A stretch of 64,000 nt of DNA. It comes from an uncultured Eubacteriales bacterium. Lineage in GTDB: Bacteria; Bacillota; Clostridia; Tissierellales; Peptoniphilaceae. Positions 24,228 to 34,422 of this stretch are shown piece by piece (within the stretch, counting starts at the first letter, position 1; each line of letters starts with the position of its first letter). The notes beneath the pieces are model-generated. The model did no database searches and was not told the origin of the DNA. It worked only from the letters and a program-made list of their open reading frames with translations. Position numbers and translations under genes: made by a program. The stretch spans positions 1 to 64,000 of the forward strand of contig UQFH01000001.1 in assembly GCA_900540185.1 (NCBI GenBank), in the 5' to 3' direction.

Positions 24228-24951
24228 ATCGCAAAATAGACCGCAAATTTCTAACTATCTTTTGAAGGTAATCGGCGTCTGCTACACAATACACCTCATC
24301 GCTCTTATCCCCATTTTTTCCGAAATAAATCCCGGTGCCGGCGGATGAAGTGTCAACAACCTCCCTGCCGCTCGAAACATGCACAAACTTTAAACCCAAA
24401 TCCTTGATAAGCTCTATCGTATTCTCCCGAACTCCTCCCGAAATAATCTCCGGCTTCTCCAAAGTCAAAAGCTCGCGAATAACATCTTGCCCGTCGACGA
24501 GTGAATTGCCGCCCTTCGTAAGAATCCTCCTCACTCCGATTTCGGAAAGCTCCCTTGCAGCGGACATCTTGTCCTTCACAACCTCAAACGCCCTGTGAAA
24601 CACAACATCCATATCGCCCGCCTTTTCGCAAAACCTCTTTGAAAACTCAAAATCTACAGTCCCGTCTGCATTAAGCGCACCGAAAACAACACCTTGCGCC
24701 CCGGCTCTTCGAAACGCCTCAACATCTCGAAGCATAACCTCCTTGTCGAAATCCGAATAACAAAAACCCGCAGCGCGCGGTCTAACCATCGCCATAGTCG
24801 TAATTCCCCTCTCGAGGACCGCCTCCAAAAGCCCGATCGACGGAGTAACCCCTCCAACCTCAGTCAAAAAAACAAGCTCCACCTGATCCGCCCCCGCCTT
24901 TATCGCCGTAACCGCAGATTCCAATGAATCTACACAAACCTCAATAATCAT
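24226..24951 (-). CDS. cutC: CutC-family protein
   Basis: 241 aa TIM-barrel: MIIEVCVDSLESAVTAIKAG, then ADQVELVFLTEVGGVTPSIG, VRPRAAGFCYSD, VVFGALNADGTVD, VFHRAFEVV, RILTKGG and EIISGGVRENT. This is the full CutC signature. The family was linked to copper homeostasis in E. coli; the biochemical function is unsettled. Start chosen at ATG 24951 with GAGAGG upstream. It is the first core gene to the left of the restriction operon, separated by 16 bp from the helicase stop, so the defence cassette runs into it. Confidence 0.9.
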   Translation of the reverse strand: MIIEVCVDSLESAVTAIKAGADQVELVFLTEVGGVTPSIGLLEAVLERGITTMAMVRPRAAGFCYSDFDKEVMLRDVEAFRRAGAQGVVFGALNADGTVDFEFSKRFCEKAGDMDVVFHRAFEVVKDKMSAARELSEIGVRRILTKGGNSLVDGQDVIRELLTLEKPEIISGGVRENTIELIKDLGLKFVHVSSGREVVDTSSAGTGIYFGKNGDKSDEVYCVADADYLQKIVRNLRSILR

Positions 24952-24967
24952 AAAACACCTCTCTATT

Positions 24968-27703
24968 TTAAATTTCAACTGAATATAGTAAATGAAAATC
25001 TTTGTTACTATTTCTAGGAATTAATTTGGAAATTATTTTATTTTCTACTTCCGGTGTCCAATATATTTTCAATATAGATCTAGATCTAGTAATAGCTGTA
25101 TAAAAAATGTTATGACTAATCATTTCATCAACTTCATTTGTTATTACAACTTTTACAGATTTATATTCTAAACCTTGTGATTTATGAATTGATACTGCGT
25201 ATGCAATCTGGAATGGAATAACTGTTTTTTCGTCAATCTCATCTGCTTCAACATCCTTAGTTTTATAAATACTAAATCTAATAACTGAGTTCTCTACATT
25301 TTTATAAGTTCCATCTTCCAATAGTTCAAATTCGCCTTGCACTACATTCATTTCATTTATAATTTTGTCAAGTTCTATGTCAAATTCTATTCTTTCATTT
25401 ATTTTTCCTTTATTGAAAATGTTTACATCTAAAATTTTACCTTTCAAATTATTATAAATTATAGGCTTAAATCTATTCGTTTCCTGAAATAAAATAGGAT
25501 CTCCAACTTTAAATTTATGAATACCCCAAGAAACACATTTATTTGTATTTCTATCTTGTAATAAGCGATTTATATTATTAATACCATAAAGTCCATCATA
25601 ATTTAAGCATAAAATAATTTCATCATTACTTAAAGGAGTAAATATAGAATCATCTAAATAACTTGAATAATGATTTTTATTTAGCCGTTCTAAGACTGTA
25701 TTATCCATATTTCTTACAGAATTCCATAAACTCAATAAGTATTTATCTTTAGTTCTAAAATATTCTTTTAATTCTATAATTGATTTTTTTGGTAGAAAGT
25801 TTTTAGCCAATCTAAACCAATTACCGAATCTAATAGATTCAATTTGACATACATCACCAACTAAAATTAATAGTTTAAATGATGAGCGCTTAAGAATACT
25901 TTTCATGTCAGAATTACTTATAGTGCTACATTCGTCAATAATTAATATATCAAAATCTGAAATATTAATTTTAGACTCATTAAATCTTCTCACCGTATAA
26001 AAATCACAGTTAGCAGAATTTACTTTCCGCTTTAAATTATCTACAGCTGGATTAGTCTGTGCCAAGAACATCTTTTTATTATCTGAAAATAAATGAGCTA
26101 TGTGATTAATTAATGTTGTTTTCCCTGTTCCTGCAGCTCCATAAATTAATGCAACTTTAGATTCAGCAAAAATTTTTTTTAGGACTTCTTTTTTTTCAAT
26201 ACTATCAATCCCAGAATAAGAATTTTCTAACCATGAATTAACAGATTTAGTATAATTTTTTACTCCAACATATGAAAACTCTTTTAACATATCAATTATA
26301 AACCTACATTCTTCAACATACTTTTTAATAAAAATTTGTCCTTTATCTATCTTAAGTTCATTATCTGGTCTATGCCCACTCCAAAGCTTGTCGTTATAAT
26401 TATTAACTAATTCTTGTAGATTCTCAATAGGTAGATCAATGTCTTTTACGCTTGTAAAAATTTGACCTTTTGACTCAGTATTGTTTTTAACGTGTTTATA
26501 TAACATTTCTGATTCATGTTCATCTACATCAAAACACTTTAACAATGTATTAAATGGTGGATTATGCTTTATAAGAGAAAAAGTAAATGGTAAATTATCG
26601 AACGGAATCACTCCATTTTTCAAATATAAATTTGACAGGTTTTTATTACTCTCAATATTGTACTGATTTTTTATCACAACATTGTCCATCGAGTACAAAA
26701 TGTATTTCAATATATTTTTGCCACTATTGCCATTTCTAATTATATTTCTGCATACGTCTAAAGTATTAATAAAATTAGTTACTTTTGATTTAGACTGCAA
26801 ATTTTGTTTTAAAATCATGTACTCATTATCTTGCAATTCAATAATATCAACTAAATTTAGCTTGTTTTGTGTCATATAATCGCAAATACTTTCTCTTTCA
26901 TATTCATTAATGCGTCTATGATTACAATCAATCAATTTTATAAAATTATTAAATTCGCATTTTCTAATCGAAATTTGCCATCCAACAATTATCAAAATAG
27001 GCATTTCATTTTTATTAACTGTAATTTTTGACTCGCAAAGAGATAACTTTGATACATAATTTGATTCTAATTTTATTTTTGTAAATGCTATAATACGATT
27101 AGTCTTATTAGAATTATTTATAGGAGAAAATGACACCTCGTAATATAAGTTATTATTCACAAAAAATGGCTTTATCTTATTTATACGATACATTTCCGCA
27201 TTCTCATAATTAATTATGTTCTTACTTTCGATTTTTTTTGAGATTTGAAAGTAAAACTCTTTAAACTGTGGGTCCATGTTTAATGGAAATTTTTCTAAAT
27301 TTTTTAGAATTTCAAAATTGAATTGTTCTGCCATAAATTCTTTTATTCTATAAAGATATTCAAAATATTTTATCATTAATCTTTCGGAACTTTCTTCAGA
27401 AGGTTTATAGTGCGAAACAACTATTTCAAGCATTTTATGAAAATTGCTTAATAGTTTATATTCCCCTCGTTTAAAAATATAATTTTTAGCTTTTACAATA
27501 TTCTCGTAAGAATAATCTACATCTTCAACGGTTAAATATATTTTAAACATAATGTGTTCTACAAAATGTCTTAAATCTGCCATTATATCCTGAGATACTT
27601 CTCCTCTAGTATTCCTACTCATATCATCTATATGTCTACAAATTGCTTTATCTAAAATATTAAGTTCAGTATCAATGTTCTTAGACACTTTAATCGCCTC
27701 CAA
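24968..27703 (-). CDS. Large SF1 helicase of the defence operon
   Basis: 911 aa. Residues 1-~500 are helical with no recognised domain. The C-terminal half is a superfamily 1 helicase: Walker A GAAGTGKTT (522-530), LIIDECSTIS (~582-591, motif II with DE), LILVGDVCQIESI (motif III), EYFRTKDK (motif IV region), and AYAVSIHKSQGLEYKSVKVV plus YTAITRSR (motifs V and VI). The RecD/UvrD-like C-terminus is clear. No nuclease motif is evident. It is the last gene of the m5C-McrB-McrC operon, 21 bp after mcrC. It may process cleaved DNA or translocate for the restriction complex; solitary helicases of this type also occur in defence islands. Confidence 0.8.
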   Translation of the reverse strand: MEAIKVSKNIDTELNILDKAICRHIDDMSRNTRGEVSQDIMADLRHFVEHIMFKIYLTVEDVDYSYENIVKAKNYIFKRGEYKLLSNFHKMLEIVVSHYKPSEESSERLMIKYFEYLYRIKEFMAEQFNFEILKNLEKFPLNMDPQFKEFYFQISKKIESKNIINYENAEMYRINKIKPFFVNNNLYYEVSFSPINNSNKTNRIIAFTKIKLESNYVSKLSLCESKITVNKNEMPILIIVGWQISIRKCEFNNFIKLIDCNHRRINEYERESICDYMTQNKLNLVDIIELQDNEYMILKQNLQSKSKVTNFINTLDVCRNIIRNGNSGKNILKYILYSMDNVVIKNQYNIESNKNLSNLYLKNGVIPFDNLPFTFSLIKHNPPFNTLLKCFDVDEHESEMLYKHVKNNTESKGQIFTSVKDIDLPIENLQELVNNYNDKLWSGHRPDNELKIDKGQIFIKKYVEECRFIIDMLKEFSYVGVKNYTKSVNSWLENSYSGIDSIEKKEVLKKIFAESKVALIYGAAGTGKTTLINHIAHLFSDNKKMFLAQTNPAVDNLKRKVNSANCDFYTVRRFNESKINISDFDILIIDECSTISNSDMKSILKRSSFKLLILVGDVCQIESIRFGNWFRLAKNFLPKKSIIELKEYFRTKDKYLLSLWNSVRNMDNTVLERLNKNHYSSYLDDSIFTPLSNDEIILCLNYDGLYGINNINRLLQDRNTNKCVSWGIHKFKVGDPILFQETNRFKPIIYNNLKGKILDVNIFNKGKINERIEFDIELDKIINEMNVVQGEFELLEDGTYKNVENSVIRFSIYKTKDVEADEIDEKTVIPFQIAYAVSIHKSQGLEYKSVKVVITNEVDEMISHNIFYTAITRSRSILKIYWTPEVENKIISKLIPRNSNKDFHLLYSVEI

Positions 27704-27724
27704 TTTAAAAAGTAGTTAAAATAT

Positions 27725-29173
27725 CTACATAAGATCTTTAACTTCTACTATTCTATTATCTAAATATGCTGAAAATACTTTTTTAGGATCCAAAAATAAT
27801 ACATTTATTTTTCCAACCCCTATTCTTTTAAACATTTCCATTGATATATTTATTTCGAGATTTTTATCTTCAGTTTTTGGGAGCAAAAAATAATTACGTA
27901 TCTCTGTAATGTACGATTTTTCTATTAACTTTTTGTATGCTAGTTCATAAAAAAACTGTTTTGAAATATCTTGAATTCCGGGTTGATGTATAATTTTGCT
28001 TTTATCTTCAGAAATTTTTGGCACATAATATTTTGCATCATATATATTTAATACTTTTTTGTCTTCAGATATTTTTATAATATCTAAAATATAAGTATCA
28101 GTTGATATATTTTTACCATTAATATGCCAAATTGGCTTGTCTATAATTGAATCTAGAGTGGCTCCTTCAATAAAATTATGTGACTTTTCATTCATTGAGC
28201 CCAACATTGTTTTTAATGTTTTATTATAGTCAGTATCAAGAACGTATTTTAAAGCTTTTTCCCAAACATCTTCAAATTTTCTTGTTGCATAAATGCCGAT
28301 TTCATCAACTTTATACAATGAATCTTGTTTCGCAACATAAATATACATTAAATTTAAGATTGTCTTTCTTCTAGAGCTAAATTGAATATTTAATTCATTT
28401 TCTATATTATATAAAATTTCACTATCACTCCCAAAGTCAGAAAGCTTCTTTTCAGATATAAAAATATTAGTCATAGAAAAAAGACCTAATAATCCCATTT
28501 TATTAAACTTTCTAAAACAATCAGTAACAATAGCCTCATGTAATAATTTAAAATAGTTTCTTGAATTCTTATAGTTCCTTCTTGTTACAGTTTCTAAATA
28601 ATACGGGGTTTTATCTACTATATAAGGAATATTATCATTAATAGTTCTATCCCATAATATTTCACCATTACCATTTTTTTCAATAACTCTATGATTATCC
28701 TCATATACACCATCTTTTAAATAATCAGTCATAATTGACATTTCAACTGCAAACTCTCTATATTTATTCGGCAAACTTATATCATTGAAAATATCCGAAT
28801 TTTGAAATAATGATTTATACTTTTTTAGAACTTTAATAACATCTTTAAAACTATCATTTGAAAATTCTTCTGCATTAAGAAAATATTTAGGATATATTTT
28901 TAAAACATAATTATTTACAACAATTAGTCCAACATATTCTGTATAGTAAAAATTTTTTGAATAATTTGCTTTTTCAATAGTTTCTTCATCTTCCAACAAG
29001 TAAGAATTTTCTTTGATTTCGTCATCTCTAGTTGTAGTTGCCTTTATTTTAAATATATTTTTTGAAATTGCTGTTTGTAAAGTTTTATTAAGTGCTTCTC
29101 TATCCTGTCCAAATAAACATGATAGTTCATTGTAAGAATAAAGTTTCTTTTCAATAAAATCAATATGTTTCAT
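27725..29173 (-). CDS. McrC/R2.LlaJI-like restriction nuclease subunit
   Basis: 482 aa. The N-terminal ~130 residues contain KNFYYTEYVGLIVVNNYVLK and IYPKYF, typical of McrC-type proteins. The C-terminal part has a PD-(D/E)xK nuclease core: DTYILDIIKISEDKKVLNIY then DAKYYVPK (~380-390), followed by GIQDISKQFFYELAYKKLI with the conserved Q and K. This is the cleaving partner of the McrB-like GTPase encoded 3 bp upstream. Together with two m5C methylases it matches the R2 subunit of LlaJI-type systems. Confidence 0.8.
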   Translation of the reverse strand: MKHIDFIEKKLYSYNELSCLFGQDREALNKTLQTAISKNIFKIKATTTRDDEIKENSYLLEDEETIEKANYSKNFYYTEYVGLIVVNNYVLKIYPKYFLNAEEFSNDSFKDVIKVLKKYKSLFQNSDIFNDISLPNKYREFAVEMSIMTDYLKDGVYEDNHRVIEKNGNGEILWDRTINDNIPYIVDKTPYYLETVTRRNYKNSRNYFKLLHEAIVTDCFRKFNKMGLLGLFSMTNIFISEKKLSDFGSDSEILYNIENELNIQFSSRRKTILNLMYIYVAKQDSLYKVDEIGIYATRKFEDVWEKALKYVLDTDYNKTLKTMLGSMNEKSHNFIEGATLDSIIDKPIWHINGKNISTDTYILDIIKISEDKKVLNIYDAKYYVPKISEDKSKIIHQPGIQDISKQFFYELAYKKLIEKSYITEIRNYFLLPKTEDKNLEINISMEMFKRIGVGKINVLFLDPKKVFSAYLDNRIVEVKDLM

Positions 29174-29176
29174 ATG

Positions 29177-31384
29177 TTATATATTATCTTCCGTATCATA
29201 AATATCTATTGGACCATATTCCTCTGCAGCTTCTCTCATTTCATTAATAGTTTCTTCCTTGCCAGGAGTTTCATAAATCATTGACGATTTATTAGAATCA
29301 TCAATAAACGCAGTACTTATTAGATCATTAACTATTTCATTATTAAAGACCCGGACTCCTTCTTCATCGAAAGCCTTAAAAACTTCCGACAGTAAAATAT
29401 TGTCTCCATTTCCAAATATATCTTTCTTGTGTCTAGCAGCATCTTCATATAAATACATCAGAACCTTATTTTTAAAAACACTTCTAAATTTTTCAGAATC
29501 TAAAATATTTCTATCTTTATCTTCTATTAATATCGATTTATAGTCAATAAAAAAAGGTCCTAAAAGTTTGTCTTCGTTTACGCCGTGAGATACCAGCCAT
29601 TGATTTATAGATTTTCTTAAGTCATTCCAATTAATAACTTCTGTCCCTAATTCAACAGTATAATCTTTTATTTTATCTTCATTATCATTTATTCCAATAT
29701 ATTCAAAATCCCATCTTCTCTTAAATGCTGTATCCATCGGAAATACACCTTGGTCTGCACTGTTCATAGTTGCCCAAATAAACATATTGTCAGGGATTCT
29801 AATGTCGTTAATTTCATTTAGACCCTTATTTAATTTATTTGATAAGTACTTTTTAATCTCTTTAGACGGACTTATTCCATATTCACTAATACCATTTTTC
29901 CTATCTAACAACTGAAAAACATCCCCAAAAACAGCTGCTGTATTTGCTCTATTAATTTCTTCAATTATTAACAAATACGGTTTAGGATTGCTATCTTTCT
30001 CATTAGATTCTATCGCTTTAACCAATACATTCATAAATGGTCCCGGAACGAAATCATAAGTTATTCCGTTACTATACTCTGTATTTTCATCATCTATACT
30101 TCTACTGCTTGAATCGAGTTCTTCTCCATCTATGTTTCCCTTTGTGATGGGTATAGGTTTATAAGTGCCTACAAAATTAGCATAGGAATAGTCCGGATGA
30201 AAAGTAACTCTTTCATAATTATTACCAAATTCTTTAGCTTCTTCGTTTAATTTAAAACTCTTGCCCGTACCTGGAGCACCAAAAAATATTCTTTGATGAG
30301 GTTTGTTAATTGGATGCCTTCCTTGGTTAGAGATGTATTTCAAAAACTCTTCATAGTGGTCCAAAGATGTATTGATCGCTCTATTGTTAGTTTTTTCGTT
30401 CATTTCAGCATAATTATCAGAACTCTTTATCATGTTTTTTATTCTGACAAACTCATTAAGATCCGATATTTGATAAATATCTATATCAGGATTATAGTTT
30501 GACATTATTTTAAGAACCTTGGGTTTTAGGACTCTTAAATAGATAGGTACTGTGCCTTCTGACAACCTTACAACTTCTATAAGATATTTTTTATAACTTT
30601 CTTCTAATGAAAATCCTATATTTTCTGTATTTGACTCATTTGGAATCTCCATGTATTTTATATACTTGTTTTTAAAATCATTAAAACTCAAATTCTCAGG
30701 TTCCAAAAATTTATCAGAAACAAGTATGTCAAACAAAGCACCTTTAGTATCAACACTAAGAGCCTCATTTGTAATTTCCAGTTTTCCATTATCATACTTT
30801 ACATAGTCTAACCAATTCATAATTCCTAGCATTTCATTGATTTGCCTACTTTGTTGTTTCCAGACCCAGCCTTCTCCTTCTTTTGTATTTATTTTATTTG
30901 GAATTCTTTTTGTGTTTCTATACTCCATTATTTGATCAATAATTTTATTGTAATCCTTCGCCCTATTATTTACAACATCTGGATTTAAAAAAACAAAGTT
31001 AAAAATCTCTTCCGAAGTTAAATAGAAGTCCTTATGATTAAATCTCCCAATATAAAGAATCCTTATTATTTCCTGATAAGGCTTTAACCTTATATTATCT
31101 TCTTTCGAGTTTTCAAAACTTTCTCTTGTTCTAGGATTTGGAAATTGAAACTTTTCCATATAGTTAATCAGTAATCTTTTAATATCGCCATTCATTGCTA
31201 AAAATGTGTTATTATTATCTTTATATAAATTAAAATAAAATGACAATGTATTTATATTATTATTTAAAGATTTATTGTCTTTTGCACTTGGAACGGAGTC
31301 CGTTTGAACCATTATTGCGGTATCTTTTAGTTTTTTATTTAAAGTATTAATCCTAATATCATTTGTAAATAAATATCTAAGCAT
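29177..31384 (-). CDS. McrB/R1.LlaJI-like GTPase restriction subunit
   Basis: 735 aa. The N-terminal ~330 residues are probably target recognition (MvaI/AlwI-like winged segments not clearly resolved). Then the McrB AAA+ GTPase: FFGAPGTGKSFKL (~367-379), HPDYSYANFVGTYKP, LLIIEEINRANTAAVFGDVF (~467), and WATMNSADQGVFPMDTAFKR followed by RWDF. HPDYSY-FVG and the MNSADQ motif are McrB hallmarks. In the operon it follows M2 by 4 bp. It would bind the recognition site and, with GTP, translocate and activate the McrC-like nuclease. Confidence 0.88.
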   Translation of the reverse strand: MLRYLFTNDIRINTLNKKLKDTAIMVQTDSVPSAKDNKSLNNNINTLSFYFNLYKDNNNTFLAMNGDIKRLLINYMEKFQFPNPRTRESFENSKEDNIRLKPYQEIIRILYIGRFNHKDFYLTSEEIFNFVFLNPDVVNNRAKDYNKIIDQIMEYRNTKRIPNKINTKEGEGWVWKQQSRQINEMLGIMNWLDYVKYDNGKLEITNEALSVDTKGALFDILVSDKFLEPENLSFNDFKNKYIKYMEIPNESNTENIGFSLEESYKKYLIEVVRLSEGTVPIYLRVLKPKVLKIMSNYNPDIDIYQISDLNEFVRIKNMIKSSDNYAEMNEKTNNRAINTSLDHYEEFLKYISNQGRHPINKPHQRIFFGAPGTGKSFKLNEEAKEFGNNYERVTFHPDYSYANFVGTYKPIPITKGNIDGEELDSSSRSIDDENTEYSNGITYDFVPGPFMNVLVKAIESNEKDSNPKPYLLIIEEINRANTAAVFGDVFQLLDRKNGISEYGISPSKEIKKYLSNKLNKGLNEINDIRIPDNMFIWATMNSADQGVFPMDTAFKRRWDFEYIGINDNEDKIKDYTVELGTEVINWNDLRKSINQWLVSHGVNEDKLLGPFFIDYKSILIEDKDRNILDSEKFRSVFKNKVLMYLYEDAARHKKDIFGNGDNILLSEVFKAFDEEGVRVFNNEIVNDLISTAFIDDSNKSSMIYETPGKEETINEMREAAEEYGPIDIYDTEDNI

Positions 31385-31388
31385 TTCT

Positions 31389-32648
31389 TTATTTCTCCTT
31401 AATATTGATATATTTATCTAAAAAATCTGCAACTGCTATTCCAAGCTTCTTTGCTAATAAGGGCGGAACAGCGTTCCCTATCATTTGATAAGTGCTTGTT
31501 TGTGAACCAAAAAATTCATAGTCATCTGGGAAAGATTGTAATCTTGCTGCTTCTCTAGGGGTTATAGTCCTTGCTTGCTTTGAATCATAATGAATGAATC
31601 TGTTCCCATCTTTGTATAGATGAGCAATTATAGTTGTACTTGGTTCATTTCTTCTTAAAACATAATACCTATGAATTGGAGATTTTGAGCCTACTCTTTC
31701 TTCGTATAACTTACTTAAAGCCTTACTGTCTGTGTACTCGAACTTTCCATTTTCAATATCTTCAGCAAGTAATTTAAATGTTTCCATATCTCTAATGTTA
31801 TGGTATCGTGGTTCATGCCAGCTTACTTTTGAGTCGAGTTCTTCATATGCTTTTCTATTTCTCCTTTTATCAGGATCAAAAATCGGAGTAACTACTTCTA
31901 AATCTCCAATAGCTTCTTCAACAGTCTTTACTTTTGATACTTTTCTTCTGCCTACATAGTTTTTATAAAAAATATCTATTAGTTCTTGTGCATCATAATC
32001 TTTAAAATACTTTTTATTCACCGCAAATATTATAACTCTTTTTCTGTTCTGAGGAACTCCAAAATCAGCTGCATTTAATACAGCTTGCTTTTTTAAGTCC
32101 TGAGAAATTTCATATCCTATATCTTTAAAACCTTCACGAATTTCATCTGAAATAAGCCCTCCGTTAGGACTCGCACTAAGCATTCCAGGAACATTTTCAA
32201 AAATGCAAACTTTAGGTTTGTATCTATTTACAACGCTTAAATAGTGCTCAAATAGATAATTTCTATAATCTTTTTTCATTCCATTTTCATCTCTAACACG
32301 CCCAGCCACAGAATATGCTTGACAAGGTGGGCCACCTATTATTAAATCTATCCCATCTGAATGTTTTTCGACTAGATAATCTAATCCCTTATGAGTGCCA
32401 AATTTTTCATCATTTTCCCACCCATTAAAAAGCTCTTCTTCTCGTTGGATATCAAAATGCATAACTTTTTCATCTGCATTTTCATCTTTCCACTTTGTTT
32501 TTAACCTATTCCTCAATGTCTCTACTTGAGGTAACAGCCATTCTACAGCTGCAACGTCTTTAAATCTTTCTGATTGAAGAAAGCCATCTTCAAGTCCCCC
32601 ACATCCTGCAAATAGATCTATAAAGCTATATTTTTTATTCTTTTTCAT
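31389..32648 (-). CDS. DNA (cytosine-5) methyltransferase, M2
   Basis: 419 aa. Motif I FIDLFAGCGGLEDGFLQS; motif IV GGPPCQAYSVAGR with the catalytic Cys (~108); motif VI FENVPGMLS; motif VIII PQNRKRVIIFA; then the target-recognition region and motifs IX-X TPREAARLQSFPDDYEF, QMIGNAVPPLLAKKLG. Complete and probably active. Its start overlaps the end of M1 by 14 bp. Paired with M1 it would methylate the two strands of an asymmetric site and protect the host from the McrBC-like nuclease. Confidence 0.93.
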   Translation of the reverse strand: MKKNKKYSFIDLFAGCGGLEDGFLQSERFKDVAAVEWLLPQVETLRNRLKTKWKDENADEKVMHFDIQREEELFNGWENDEKFGTHKGLDYLVEKHSDGIDLIIGGPPCQAYSVAGRVRDENGMKKDYRNYLFEHYLSVVNRYKPKVCIFENVPGMLSASPNGGLISDEIREGFKDIGYEISQDLKKQAVLNAADFGVPQNRKRVIIFAVNKKYFKDYDAQELIDIFYKNYVGRRKVSKVKTVEEAIGDLEVVTPIFDPDKRRNRKAYEELDSKVSWHEPRYHNIRDMETFKLLAEDIENGKFEYTDSKALSKLYEERVGSKSPIHRYYVLRRNEPSTTIIAHLYKDGNRFIHYDSKQARTITPREAARLQSFPDDYEFFGSQTSTYQMIGNAVPPLLAKKLGIAVADFLDKYINIKEK

Positions 32649-33726
32649 CTACATGCCCCTCTAAAGATTTCTTGATTTCTTTTGCTAGGTAGTAACCTAA
32701 TAATGGGGGTACAGCATTTCCTACTAGTTTATATTGCTGCGTTTTAGGACCAGTAAAAACAAATGTGTCTTTAAAACTTTGAAGCCTTGCACTTTCTCTG
32801 ACAGATGGTACCCTATTATACTTATAGTGAAAGTGAGACCTGTGACCAGTGTTTATAGTTAAAGAAGGTTTTTTAGAGTGATATCTGGTAAGGGCTTCAT
32901 TGTATTTAAATTGTTCTCTATATTCCTCAGGTAAAGACTTATAGTTTTTACCTTCTGGAATCATAGCTATTAATTTTTTAGTTTTATCTATATGGTTTGT
33001 CCCCAAGTGATTATATAGAATATCACTTCCATCTCTAATATACTCTTGATATTTCGTTTCTGGTTTTTTTGTATAAATATCTTTCTCTTTTCCTATATCA
33101 TTTTCTCTAGAAGGTAAATCTCCTATGGCTTCTTCACATGTTATATATTTCTTTGGATCTGTAATTATAGGTTCGGGATAATCAAACACTATATTGTCTA
33201 ATGTTGCTACAAAAAAAACTCTTTTTCTTATCTGTGGAATACCATATTCAGGTGCATATAAGATTTTACTTTGCATCTTATATCCTAGATTTTCAAAGTC
33301 CTCGTAAATCCTTTTTGCAGCTTTCCCTTCATATAATCTCAAAAGACCTGGGACATTTTCAATTAGAACAACCTTCGGTTTTATTATACTAGCAAGTCTT
33401 ACCATTTCTTTATATAATCTATTTCTTTCATCATCTTCTTCTCTAGGGCCAGCAAGAGAAAAGCCTTGACATGGTGGTCCTCCAATTAAAACATCTATTT
33501 TATGGTTATTTTCTTTTAAGAAATCTGTTATGACATATATATTATTCGTGTTAAATAAGTCTAAGCTAAGCGTTTTAGCACCATCATGATTTAGTTTAAA
33601 TGTGTCAAGTGCATTATTGTCAAAGTCTACACCTAAAACAACCTCAAAACCGGCATCTATAAACCCTCTAGACAGTCCTCCAGCTCCGCAAAATAGGTCA
33701 AGAACTTTAAATTTATTGTTACTCAT
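32635..33726 (-). CDS. DNA (cytosine-5) methyltransferase, M1
   Basis: 363 aa. Motif I VLDLFCGAGGLSRGF; motif IV GGPPCQGFSLAG (Cys ~86); ENVPGLLRL; PQIRKRVFFVA; motifs IX-X SVRESARLQSFKDTF, KLVGNAVPPLLGYYL. All ten m5C motifs can be placed. It is the first gene of the five-gene operon; ATG 33726 has GAGGAG upstream and a 32-bp near-palindrome ends 31 bp before it. The target-recognition region differs from that of M2, as expected for two strand-specific enzymes. Confidence 0.93.
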   Translation of the reverse strand: MSNNKFKVLDLFCGAGGLSRGFIDAGFEVVLGVDFDNNALDTFKLNHDGAKTLSLDLFNTNNIYVITDFLKENNHKIDVLIGGPPCQGFSLAGPREEDDERNRLYKEMVRLASIIKPKVVLIENVPGLLRLYEGKAAKRIYEDFENLGYKMQSKILYAPEYGIPQIRKRVFFVATLDNIVFDYPEPIITDPKKYITCEEAIGDLPSRENDIGKEKDIYTKKPETKYQEYIRDGSDILYNHLGTNHIDKTKKLIAMIPEGKNYKSLPEEYREQFKYNEALTRYHSKKPSLTINTGHRSHFHYKYNRVPSVRESARLQSFKDTFVFTGPKTQQYKLVGNAVPPLLGYYLAKEIKKSLEGHVDEKE

Positions 33727-33757
33727 TGTTCTTCTCCTCTAATTTATACTAAACAGT

Positions 33758-33789
33758 TTGCCTAATATTGTATTTACAATAATAGGCAA
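33758..33789. promoter_or_regulatory. 32-bp near-perfect palindrome before the restriction operon
   Basis: Arms TTGCCTAATATTGTA and TACAATAATAGGCAA around TT, one mismatch. It lies in the presumed promoter/leader of M1 and could be an operator for autoregulation or a leader hairpin. No controller (C-protein) gene is adjacent. Confidence 0.6.
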
Positions 33790-34336
33790 TTTTAAAAGTA
33801 AAAATAAGCTAATTTTTTGTATCTACTCATATCTGTAATAGTTCATGACGTAATTTCAACAAAATATTGTAAGTCAGTCTTACTCATGCTATTATCCATC
33901 AATTATCCTCTGAATTTATAATACGAATATCCTATGTTTCCCTCACGTTGAATATATCTTTTTGTATATATTTTCTTTATCATTATAGCATATTTTTATT
34001 TTTTTCTCAATATATTATCCATCTCCCCTTGCGAATAACTGATTATTCTATTTTATATCATATCTTAACAAATGTCATCTTTGCCTTAAAACAATTATGA
34101 TAGAATTAAGTACTAGTAAATATAATCTATTTGCGACTTTAAATAGATTGATTATGTAGTAAATATATCATTAATCTAATCATAATAGGTTAACTGTTTC
34201 TTGCTGGAAAAAAATAAAGAAACGCTTGATTGCCAGTAATATTTGAAAAAACATCTGCATAGACCACTGATTTTTAACCCATACAATCAAAATAGCATTT
34301 TTTTACACGATCTTTTAAACACTATTCTCCCCCACC
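33790..34336. other. AT-rich gene-free stretch between restriction operon and hcp
   Basis: About 550 bp with no frame bearing a ribosome site on either strand and no repeat I can define. It is the right border of the restriction cassette; no integrase or terminal repeat is visible. Confidence 0.6.
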
Positions 34337-34366
34337 AAAAAAGCGATGCATGATAGCACCGCTTTT
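34337..34366 (-). terminator. hcp terminator
   Basis: Minus strand GCGGTGC-TATCAT-GCATCGC then six T, about 60 bp after the hcp stop. Confidence 0.85.
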
Positions 34367-34422
34367 AAATATTTATTCGTTTTTTAAAGTTCTTAAATTA
34401 TTTTAACCCAACCATTTCATTT

